Shown here piece after piece: positions 34,588 to 40,641 of a stretch of 40,641 bases of DNA (the first letter of the stretch is position 1; each line of letters starts with the position of its first letter). Where the stretch lies: the NCBI GenBank assembly GCA_021775355.1, contig JAJFHZ010000027.1:1-40641 (forward strand), written 5' to 3'. The translations under genes and the position numbers were made by a program. The DNA is from Amylibacter sp. GTDB lineage: Bacteria > Pseudomonadota > Alphaproteobacteria > Rhodobacterales > Rhodobacteraceae. The notes beneath the pieces are model-generated. The model did not search any database. It was not told where the DNA came from and worked only from the letters and a program-made list of their open reading frames with translations.

Positions 34588-35648
34588 ACTATGATCAAAC
34601 ATTCGCGCAAACTGCACCCGATCAGTATCGCCTAAACACGTTTACGGCGTCGGAACTTCAGGGAATGGTGTTCCCACCGATCCGTTGGGTTGTGCCGAGC
34701 ATCTTACCGGAAGGCTTAACTCTGCTATGTGGAAAGCCAAAACTTGGGAAGTCCTGGGCAGCTTTAGACTTGGCGTTCGCCGTCGCCGAAGGGGATCAGT
34801 TTTTAGGATCAATGTGTGAGCAGGGCAGCGTTCTATACCTTGCCCTGGAAGATAATCGGCGGCGATTACAGGACAGGCTTCAAAAAATCAGACCAAGTGA
34901 GGATTGGCCTTCTGAATTGTCATTGATAAATGAGGCACCACGTATCGGGGCAGGTGGTTTGCGTTCCATTGAAAACTGGATCGCAACACAACAGAATCCA
35001 CGCCTGATCATCGCCGACACCTTGGCAACCATTCGACCGCCTAAGGCGGGAGGTCAAACGGATTATGCGTCAGATTATTCTGCATTACGCGGGCTGCACC
35101 AAATAGCCTCAGAACATCGACTTGGCATTGTTGTGGTCCATCATGTTCGCAAAACTGAAGGTGATGATCCATTCGACACAGTTTCGGGTTCAACAGGGAT
35201 TACTGGGGCAGCGGATGCAACCCTAATCCTTACCAAACGTTCCGAAGATGGGGGCGTAGTCCTTTATGGCCGTGGACGCGATCTTCAGGAGTTTGAAAAA
35301 GGAGTAGAATTTGATGACAAGAGGTGTCGCTGGAAATACGTAGGCGACCCGGACACAGTTTTTCTGGGTGGTTCGCGTCAACGCATACTGAATGCCCTAG
35401 AAGTAGGCATGCAAACCCCTGCTGCGATTTCCAACCATTCCGAACTCACAATAGACAACACCAAACAGTTGTTGGGGCGCATGGTTGAGAAGGGACAAAT
35501 AATAAAGGAGGCGAGGGGCCTCTACACCCTAAAGACCCTGTCACCAGTGTCACCTTGTCACTTTGAGGGCGGTGAAGGTGACAAAGTGACAGAAGTGACG
35601 CCCCCTTTAGATCCATCCGAAACATTCACACCCAAAGATTTTGCATAG
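34584..35648 (+). CDS. RepA-like AAA family ATPase (AAA_25/RecA-fold)
   Basis: The 354-residue protein has a RecA-type ATPase core: Walker A GKPKLGKS (50-57), YLALEDNRRRLQDRL, Walker B-like RLIIADTLATIRP, VVVHHVRKTEGDDPFDTVSG and STGITGAADATLIL. This is the pattern of RepA/RSF1010-like hexameric helicases and of primase-associated ATPases of mobile elements. The C-terminus has a winged-helix-like stretch (AISNHSELTIDNTKQLLGRM). I chose ATG 34584, which overlaps the upstream stop; the open frame to 34518 is not needed. The 3' end carries the GTCAC array described separately. It probably drives replication of the element. Confidence 0.8.
   Translation: MNYDQTFAQTAPDQYRLNTFTASELQGMVFPPIRWVVPSILPEGLTLLCGKPKLGKSWAALDLAFAVAEGDQFLGSMCEQGSVLYLALEDNRRRLQDRLQKIRPSEDWPSELSLINEAPRIGAGGLRSIENWIATQQNPRLIIADTLATIRPPKAGGQTDYASDYSALRGLHQIASEHRLGIVVVHHVRKTEGDDPFDTVSGSTGITGAADATLILTKRSEDGGVVLYGRGRDLQEFEKGVEFDDKRCRWKYVGDPDTVFLGGSRQRILNALEVGMQTPAAISNHSELTIDNTKQLLGRMVEKGQIIKEARGLYTLKTLSPVSPCHFEGGEGDKVTEVTPPLDPSETFTPKDFA
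35540..35599. repeat. symmetric six-copy GTCAC/GTGAC array inside the ATPase gene
   Basis: The pentamer occurs as GTCAC at 35540, 35549 and 35557 and as its complement GTGAC at 35578, 35586 and 35595. Spacing is mirrored: starts 9 and 8 bases apart, a 16-base centre, then 8 and 9. Because the intervals are not multiples of three, codon use cannot explain the array. It resembles an iteron or operator cluster, or a large hairpin at the mRNA end. Confidence 0.6.
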
Positions 35649-35659
35649 GAGCATATCAG

Positions 35660-35827
35660 ATGAATAAACTTACAAACAAAGAAACAGCATTTATTGCTGA
35701 AATGGGTGGCGGGGTGGATGCATCTTTGAACGCATAGGTTTCTAGATCTGCGGGCTAGCCACATTTACAAAGCCAAGATGTGCGAACGGTGGCTTTCAGA
35801 CTCACAATGGCAGCGCTCTAACGGTAG
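35660..35827 (+). pseudogene. decayed ORF resembling a terminase small subunit N-terminus
   Basis: An ATG at 35660, preceded by AGGAGCATATCAG, begins MNKLTNKETAFIAEMGGG and reads to a TAG at 35734-35736. The LTNKETAFIAEM start resembles Terminase_2 small subunits (LTxKQxxFVxEY). Beyond the stop, one frame continues as VSRSAG then a second TAG, while another frame (35737-35827) encodes DLRASHIYKAKMCERWLSDS. This looks like a gene broken by stops or a frameshift. The family call is tentative. Confidence 0.35.
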
Positions 35828-35875
35828 GTAAGGGACGGAAGCAGACTTGGTCGAAAAGGGCGGAGAGCGGACTTT
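35823..35875 (+). repeat. 53-bp intergenic repeat, matches 40367-40419
   Basis: This stretch aligns with 40367-40419 with seven differences by my count; the core CTTGGTCGAAAAGGGCGG is identical. It is the long form of the GGCAGC repeat family seen at other intergenic sites of this window. It follows the decayed ORF of the mobile element. Confidence 0.65.
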
Positions 35876-36071
35876 AGCTGCGCCCGAGAACTTAAATAGG
35901 CAACTTGAAGAAAGCGGACGCTCGAGGCTGCCCAGCTTTTTTGATGTGCAAACGCAGCTAACGGCTACAGAGAGCCCTAATAGGGCATTCGCTTTTCAGA
36001 ACGCTTAAGGGCTATCGGATCAGAGCTGACATTCGCTTGATGCCTAAGTCATCATTAAGTGTTGCCTGCAT

Positions 36072-36971
36072 CTACTGAGTTCTGTCAGATAACACAGTAG
36101 ATTTTACTATTTCCACAAAACGATCTAAAGAATTGGAATTGCCAACTTTCCTAAACGCAAGGTGAAGTTCTATGAGGTCACTTGAGGTTTCAAACGGTAC
36201 AAAAGCAATATCAGGGCTAGCGATACGTCTTACCCACTCAGGAACCATCGCAATTCCCAGTCCATGGCTCACAAACTGAAGTAAGGTCGATTTATCGATG
36301 ACCTCACAGACAATATTGGGCTGCGCCCCTATATTACGAAAGCTGCTCCAAAGTATATCGTGAAGAATAGGTCTCGCGTGCTTAGGGTATCCCACAATAG
36401 GTTGGTCAATGAGATCAGATGCCGACAATGAGGCCGCATTGGATAGCGGATCATTAATGGACATTGCAATCATCACCCGCTGACTATTCAGTTGCACGCT
36501 TGTTATCAGATCGTCGTTGCAGGGTTTTCGAACAAACGCAACGTCAGTCCTATGCCCAATCAGTTCTTGTTTGTGTTGTTCTGATGACGCGATCTCAAGC
36601 ATCTGGATGTGAATCTTTGGATCCGATTTCCTTAGCTCCAACAGGACACGGGGCATCAGCATTGAAATAGCCTCGTCGACGCCGCTTACACGAATATTTC
36701 GGAGGTCTGTGTCTGCTGTGTGACGAATATTTGATACAGATTTTTCGATATCCAGAAGGATATGTTTTGCATCCTTTAAAAACTCTGACCCTGCTTGTGT
36801 TAAACTTACCTGTCTTGTTGTTCGAAAAAACAACCGTACTTTTAGCTCATTTTCCAGAGCGGACACACGTTCTGACAAAGCGGACTGACTAAGCCCGATA
36901 CGTTCGCCGGCCTTGCGGAAGTGCAACTCTTCCGCGACTGCGACGAAACATTCTAATTGCCGGATATCCAT
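36072..36971 (-). CDS. LysR-family transcriptional regulator
   Basis: The 299-residue protein has the N-terminal winged helix-turn-helix (MDIRQLECFVAVAEELHF, then RIGLSQSALSERVSALENEL and LFFRTTRQVSLTQAG) and a C-terminal periplasmic-binding-type effector domain (about 90-295). It lies 159 bp downstream of leuD on the same strand, so it may be co-transcribed with or control the hydrolase-leuCD genes, sensing one of their metabolites. Two palindromes upstream of the hydrolase gene are possible targets. Homology is clear; the effector is unknown. Confidence 0.9.
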   Translation of the reverse strand: MDIRQLECFVAVAEELHFRKAGERIGLSQSALSERVSALENELKVRLFFRTTRQVSLTQAGSEFLKDAKHILLDIEKSVSNIRHTADTDLRNIRVSGVDEAISMLMPRVLLELRKSDPKIHIQMLEIASSEQHKQELIGHRTDVAFVRKPCNDDLITSVQLNSQRVMIAMSINDPLSNAASLSASDLIDQPIVGYPKHARPILHDILWSSFRNIGAQPNIVCEVIDKSTLLQFVSHGLGIAMVPEWVRRIASPDIAFVPFETSSDLIELHLAFRKVGNSNSLDRFVEIVKSTVLSDRTQ

Positions 36972-37130
36972 TTTTTACTGCCCTATAATGGGTTACTTGT
37001 CACAGGCCCCAGTGTTCTGTCAGGGCTAAGCTTGCGATAACCTCCTGTTACTTGCAAGGAACTTATAAAAAAGGCCCAGTTGAGTACGTCGATCCCGCGC
37101 ATCACTTAGTGCGCCTTCATGGCTGCTGAA

Positions 37131-37736
37131 TTATTTAAGAACACTGACCCGCATGGCATCGCTTAACGTATTCTCATATGCACGGATATTGTCACTGTAA
37201 TTAAGTGAATCTAATGTGTCGTCTTCGCCTTTGATCAAAGAAGACTGCGTAGCAGCGTCCATTTGGAATGGTGCACTGAAATCTCCAGCGGTGATCTTCA
37301 GTTGTTCAATGTCGATCAGGATATCCACACCTTTATCGCCACTGGCAAGTTCCATAAGCGTGGCATGTGCCTCGGGCGTTACTATAGGTAACGTTAGGCC
37401 ATTTTTGCGGGCATTATCATAAAATATCCCCGCAAAACTAGTTCCGATGATTGCTGTGATGCCTAATTGGTTCAGCCCCCAAACGGCGTGCTCTCTACTT
37501 GATCCACAACCAAAATTATCGCCTACGACAAGGACTGTGGCCTCGTTCCATGGATCCTTATTCAAAACAAAATCAGGGCGGTTAGCACCCGTATCGTCAA
37601 TCCGTAAATCAGCGAATGTGCCCTCTGCCAGCCCCTCTCGGGTGATTGTAATCAGAAACCGTTTTGGCATGATCACATCTGTATCTACATTGCTCAGCGG
37701 TAACGGGGCTGCAAGGCCAGTAACTAATTTTGGCAT
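37131..37736 (-). CDS. leuD: LeuD-like small subunit of an isopropylmalate-isomerase-family hydratase
   Basis: The 201-residue swivelling domain has VDTDVIMPKRFLITITREGL and GDNFGCGSSREHAVWGLNQL, the standard LeuD motifs. With LeuC it makes a 4Fe-4S hydro-lyase moving a hydroxyl group between carbons. It abuts the leuC-like gene with no gap (37736/37737). Because the partner has altered substrate loops, the natural substrate may not be isopropylmalate. Gene symbol follows family membership only. Confidence 0.85.
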   Translation of the reverse strand: MPKLVTGLAAPLPLSNVDTDVIMPKRFLITITREGLAEGTFADLRIDDTGANRPDFVLNKDPWNEATVLVVGDNFGCGSSREHAVWGLNQLGITAIIGTSFAGIFYDNARKNGLTLPIVTPEAHATLMELASGDKGVDILIDIEQLKITAGDFSAPFQMDAATQSSLIKGEDDTLDSLNYSDNIRAYENTLSDAMRVSVLK

Positions 37737-39128
37737 CTATTCAGCCTCCGTTTGAAAGTCTCTTACGTCCGCAAGCCTGCCAGAAATAGCGGCGGCAGCA
37801 ACCATTGCGGGGCTCATCAAATGGGTGCGCGCCCCGCGCCCTTGACGCCCCTCAAAATTACGGTTTGTAGAAGAGGCAATGCGTTCCCCATCCATGGCAA
37901 TATCATTGTTCATCGCCAAACACATGGAGCAACCGCTTTCTGGACGCCAATCAAAGCCAGCGTCAGTGAATATTACATCCAGCCCTTCGGCCTCGGCTTG
38001 CATTCTGGTTAATGTGGAGCCTGGAACGATGATCGCATTCACACCTGCGGCGACTTTGCGATTTTTTAGGATTTTAGCTGCGGCTCTTAAATCTTCGATG
38101 CGACTGTTGGTACAAGACCCGATGAAAGCGCTGTCGATTGCAATCGAGTTCACAGCTTGGCCTGCTTCTAATCCCATGTAATCTATTGCGCGACGAAGAG
38201 CAGCCATTTCTTTGGCTGGCTTTCCATCATCAAATTCAGGAACGTGCCCATCTATTGGTACGGATTGGTCAGGACTTGTTCCCCAGCTGACAAGTGGGGC
38301 AATATCGGTTGCAGAAATTTTTACAACCGCGTCGAATTCGGCACCTTCATCAGATACCCATTCTTCGTTATCAAATCGGAATTTACCCCCGTGTGGACGA
38401 CCGTCCGACATACGCCATGCTTGTTCATCAGCTGAAATCAGTGCGGCGCGCGCGCCAAGTTCAACAGCCATGTTACAGATCGTCATCCGACCTGACATGG
38501 ATTGAGCCAGAATCGCGGGGCCTGCAAACTCGACGGCAAACCCGTTTGCACCACCTGCGCCTACGACTTGTACAACCTTCATAATAATATCTTTGGCAGT
38601 CACTGATGGGGCTGTATCACCCTCAATTTCCACCAGCATCGTCTTAAGGCGTTTGTAACGCAAGGTTTGCGTGGCCAGTACGTGTTCAACCTCAGAGGTG
38701 CCTATGCCAAATCCAAGCGCGCCAAATGCGCCATAGGTTGTCGTATGGCTATCGCCACAAGCAATCAACATGCCTGGCGAGACGAGCCCCTGTTCAGGCA
38801 CGACCACATGTTCAATGCCTTGACGCTTGTCGCCAAGACCATAAAAGGCGATATCGTGTTTTGTGCAATTCGCCTCAAGGTTTTCGATCAACAACTGCGA
38901 TGCGGCATCATGATGTTCGGCGCTCTTTGTTGCGTTCACATGGTCAATAACGGCCAAGTGTGCCTCGGGGCGCCAGACCTTCAATTTTTTTACATCTAGG
39001 CCTGAAAATGCTTGCGGGCTGGTGTATTCATTCATGATGTGGAAATCGACATAAATCAACATGTCACCATCTGGCAGATCACACACCTTATGCGCATCTA
39101 CCAACTTGTCATAAAGTGTCCGTTTCAT
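37737..39128 (-). CDS. leuC: LeuC-like large subunit of an isopropylmalate-isomerase-family hydratase
   Basis: The 463-residue aconitase-superfamily subunit keeps ACGDSHTTTYGAFGALGFGI and the cluster cysteines in FIGSCTNSRIEDL and in GCSMCLAMNND. The N-terminal substrate region differs from standard LeuC: DFHIMNEYTSPQAF instead of DRHLxHEVTSPQAF, and DHVNATKSAEHHD instead of the usual DHNVSTxxxD. The cluster motif reads RPESGCSMC rather than RLPGCSMC. The gene is in an operon with a haloacetate-dehalogenase-like gene and LysR and not with leuA or leuB. A paralogous role such as citraconate or methylmalate hydration is plausible. Its start overlaps the upstream hydrolase stop (ATGA). Confidence 0.85.
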   Translation of the reverse strand: MKRTLYDKLVDAHKVCDLPDGDMLIYVDFHIMNEYTSPQAFSGLDVKKLKVWRPEAHLAVIDHVNATKSAEHHDAASQLLIENLEANCTKHDIAFYGLGDKRQGIEHVVVPEQGLVSPGMLIACGDSHTTTYGAFGALGFGIGTSEVEHVLATQTLRYKRLKTMLVEIEGDTAPSVTAKDIIMKVVQVVGAGGANGFAVEFAGPAILAQSMSGRMTICNMAVELGARAALISADEQAWRMSDGRPHGGKFRFDNEEWVSDEGAEFDAVVKISATDIAPLVSWGTSPDQSVPIDGHVPEFDDGKPAKEMAALRRAIDYMGLEAGQAVNSIAIDSAFIGSCTNSRIEDLRAAAKILKNRKVAAGVNAIIVPGSTLTRMQAEAEGLDVIFTDAGFDWRPESGCSMCLAMNNDIAMDGERIASSTNRNFEGRQGRGARTHLMSPAMVAAAAISGRLADVRDFQTEAE

Positions 39129-40030
39129 TGGGCTGCCTCTACTTGTGTTGTGTAACGAGAAAAGAATGAGGTCATTCTGTCTACAATTTCTTCGGGTATC
39201 TCTTCGGCCATATAATGTGTCGCATCCAGTGCTTCTCCCTCCACATGTTCAGCACGCTGTTGCCACAAATTCAGAGCGTCAAAGCAAGAAGCAATCACAC
39301 CACGTTTAGCCCAGAGTGCAAGAACGGGCGGTATAAGTTTTTGTTCTTCATCCATATCGTCATGTTCAATGTCTATGGACGCCGCCGCACGGTAGTCTTC
39401 GCAACTAGCGTGAATAGTATCTGGACAAGAAAATGCGGATAAGTATTCTGCCAACGCTTCCGGCTCAAATGGGTTATCTCCACCAGCTTGATTGAAGCAT
39501 TTCAATTTCCAAAACTTCGCAGGATCAACTCCTATGATTTCTTCTGGAATTGGGTGTTTTTGAATAAGAAAGAACCAATGCCAGTAGATTTCTGCGAATT
39601 TAGCATTTGTTCCAGCATACATTTCACGCGTCGGCGCAATGTCTAACAGTGTCATGGCGGTTACTTGATCTGGGAAATCAAGACCCAAACGGTGCGCCAC
39701 GCGCGCACCTCTATCATGAGCACCCACCAGAAAATGATCATGTCCTAAGCGCTGCATCATCGCCACAACGTCCCGCGCCATTGCGCGCTTTGAATAAGGA
39801 GAATGACTGTCATCACTGGGTGGTTTATCAGACCGGCCGTAACCTCGTAGATCGGGGCAGATAACTTGGTAACGCTCTGCCAGTTTCGGTGCCACTTTGT
39901 GCCACATTGCAGAGGTTTGCGGATATCCGTGCAAAAGTACGATCGCAGGTGCTCCCTTAGGTCCTGCATGGCGAACAAAGAGAGTTGCCCCATCGCCTTC
40001 GATCAACTCTTCTGTGAATCCCTTAAACAT
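39125..40030 (-). CDS. haloacetate/fluoroacetate dehalogenase-like alpha/beta hydrolase
   Basis: The 301-residue protein has LLHGYPQTSAMWHK (oxyanion region), CPDLRGYGRSDKP and the nucleophile motif HDRGAR (Asp106 with Arg107 and Arg110). Also present are YWHWFFL and EDYRAAASIDIEHD, both characteristic of fluoroacetate dehalogenases, and a C-terminal His in THYMAEEIPEEI. These residues bind the carboxylate and halide. Such enzymes turn haloacetates into glycolate; epoxide hydrolase is the alternative. I chose ATG 40030 with AAGGAG upstream; the longer frame adds 17 residues. It is the first gene of the operon with leuCD. Confidence 0.8.
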   Translation of the reverse strand: MFKGFTEELIEGDGATLFVRHAGPKGAPAIVLLHGYPQTSAMWHKVAPKLAERYQVICPDLRGYGRSDKPPSDDSHSPYSKRAMARDVVAMMQRLGHDHFLVGAHDRGARVAHRLGLDFPDQVTAMTLLDIAPTREMYAGTNAKFAEIYWHWFFLIQKHPIPEEIIGVDPAKFWKLKCFNQAGGDNPFEPEALAEYLSAFSCPDTIHASCEDYRAAASIDIEHDDMDEEQKLIPPVLALWAKRGVIASCFDALNLWQQRAEHVEGEALDATHYMAEEIPEEIVDRMTSFFSRYTTQVEAAQ

Positions 40031-40097
40031 CAAAATCTCCTTCGGATGTAAGTCTCGCTTTAGTATTTCACATTTTCCCAATTAATCCATTCGGATA

Positions 40098-40138
40098 AAC
40101 TAATTAGTTATGCCGACTAATATATCCTGATATTCAGG
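40098..40138. promoter_or_regulatory. two palindromes upstream of the hydrolase-leuCD operon
   Basis: AACTAATTAGTT (40098-40109) is a perfect twelve-base palindrome, and CCTGA-TAT-TCAGG (40126-40138) is a perfect five-base dyad. Both lie 68-108 bp upstream of the hydrolase ATG. LysR operators are often short dyads of this kind, so they are candidates for the operon's own LysR regulator. Pattern only. Confidence 0.4.
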
Positions 40139-40366
40139 TTAGTCTTATGTTTTATAAAGCGCTGCCGTCCATCCGAGGATAGCTATGTTTCTTGGTTTAC
40201 ATATGTAGAGAATGTCTGCCTTCCGTCCGTTCATCTCGTGTGTCGATTCTCTCGAAACGGTCACTCTGTACAATTAAGCGGAAGTTAGAACGTGGAGCAT
40301 TAAACCGCTTTTTGCCAATGTCTGCTTTCGGGAAGTTTGGGGTTCTAAAATTAGTGCGTTCCGAAA

Positions 40367-40419
40367 GGCAGCTAAGGGCCGAAAGCAGGCTTGGTCGAAA
40401 AGGGCGGAAAGCGGACATT
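40367..40419 (+). repeat. 53-bp intergenic repeat, matches 35823-35875
   Basis: The segment begins GGCAGCTAAGGGCCGAAAGC and continues through CTTGGTCGAAAAGGGCGG to GCGGACATT. It differs from the copy at 35823-35875 at about seven positions and shares its start with the short copy at 151. The family appears in gene-free spacers only. Confidence 0.65.
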
Positions 40420-40641
40420 GCGCGAGCAGCAATTTTTTAGTTTTCATTATGTAGCGAAGGTCCGCTTTGAGCCCAAACTGTCAATTGCTGCTGTCAGGAT
40501 CAAGTGGCGCAAACTGCTACAAAGCTGTCATTCAAATTTGTTGGTCAATGGTATGCCAGTAAGAGATCGCGTTCTGTTTAATCCCGGAAAAAGCCACACT
40601 CCGTGCCAATGCATTTGGGGGCAGGCAAAGCTTGTTTCGGT

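Larger units (their letters stand above)
31683..35827. mobile_element. integrated element at tRNA-Cys (mini-island or phage-satellite-like)
   Basis: The left end is the tRNA-Cys 3' fragment. A tyrosine integrase, an unknown gene, an AlpA-like regulator, two overlapping small unknown genes, a RepA-like AAA ATPase and a decayed terminase-small-subunit-like ORF follow in one direction with tight spacing. No capsid, tail or conjugation genes are present. The right boundary is not visible: no second tRNA-Cys half lies in the window, so the end given here is only the last likely element gene and the real end could be farther right. Confidence 0.6.
35649..36071. other. 423-bp region after the ATPase: decayed ORF plus repeats
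   Basis: It contains the terminase-like remnant (35660-35827), a repeat copy at 35823-35875 and a short hairpin (GCCCT-AAT-AGGGC, 35974-35986). No intact gene is visible. This may be the right edge of the element, but no tRNA-Cys half or obvious attachment repeat lies here. Confidence 0.45.
40031..40641. other. 611-bp gene-free end of the window
   Basis: The region holds the palindromes upstream of the hydrolase operon and the long repeat at 40367-40419. A further repeat-like segment (GGTCCGCTTTGAGCCC from about 40457) also lies here. The ORFs here are short, Arg/Ser-rich and overlap the repeats; I do not accept them as genes. No RNA gene is seen. Confidence 0.5.

Noticed and set aside
40192..40440. 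Overlapping ORFs of 73-82 codons at the window end
   Set aside because: They are Arg/Ser-rich, occur on both strands over the intergenic repeat and lack ribosome-binding sites.
1..40641. CRISPR array, rRNA genes, complete insertion sequences or toxin-antitoxin pairs
   Set aside because: No regularly spaced direct repeats, rRNA-like segments, transposase genes or recognisable toxin-antitoxin pairs were found on either strand.

Overview
The window looks like chromosomal DNA of a marine roseobacter-type alphaproteobacterium (Rhodobacterales). This rests on gene content and order: a Suv3-like helicase, S4 protein, 7Fe ferredoxin and CarD in a row, cobS/cobT, a short XRE regulator beside typA and hisN, an H-NOX/diguanylate cyclase pair and a DMSP-lyase-like cupin. 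Base composition is moderate for the group. It is clearly richer in G+C in the 4.2-7.3 kb exporter operon and AT-rich around the sulfotransferases. The taxonomy is inferred from gene families, not from a marker gene.

Layout. 1-3.3 kb: the end of a truncated gene, a SnoaL-like protein, an unknown membrane protein and a MATE exporter. 3.3-4.2 kb: a gene-free stretch with intergenic repeats and a relic copy of the H-NOX promoter. 4.2-7.3 kb: a DevBCA-type ABC exporter. 7.7-12.0 kb (minus): a periplasmic copper-handling operon of a His/Met/Cys-rich secreted protein, a small lipoprotein, a TolC-family lipoprotein, a multicopper oxidase and a cupredoxin-CusF fusion. 12.25-13.86 kb: an H-NOX-like sensor translationally coupled to a diguanylate cyclase. 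The 104-bp leader of this pair also occurs at 3.5 kb, so exporter and copper operon sit between two direct repeats.

13.9-28.2 kb is mostly conserved core: an EamA transporter, quinone oxidoreductase, TypA/BipA, XRE regulator, HisN, alpha/beta hydrolase, SCP2 protein, TPR protein, Suv3-like helicase, S4 protein, ferredoxin, CarD, CobS, CobT and a second SCP2 protein. Several convergent pairs share their stop codons. 28.4-31.7 kb holds two sulfotransferase-like genes and a cupin that lacks the usual first metal-binding His.

31.7-35.8 kb is a small integrated element. A 3' fragment of tRNA-Cys(GCA) marks one end, followed by a tyrosine integrase, an unknown gene, an AlpA-like regulator, two tightly packed unknown genes, a RepA-like AAA ATPase and a decayed terminase-small-subunit-like ORF. 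The composition recalls a phage satellite or mini-island. The 3' end of the ATPase gene carries a symmetric six-copy GTCAC/GTGAC array. 36.0-40.0 kb (minus) is an operon of a haloacetate-dehalogenase-like hydrolase, LeuC-like and LeuD-like subunits, then a LysR regulator. The LeuC-like substrate loops are atypical, so leucine synthesis is not assured. The last 0.6 kb carries intergenic repeats and no gene.

The most rewarding items for follow-up are the H-NOX protein with Tyr in place of the heme-ligating His, its duplicated promoter, the GTCAC array, the tRNA-Cys element, and the dehalogenase-LeuCD operon.
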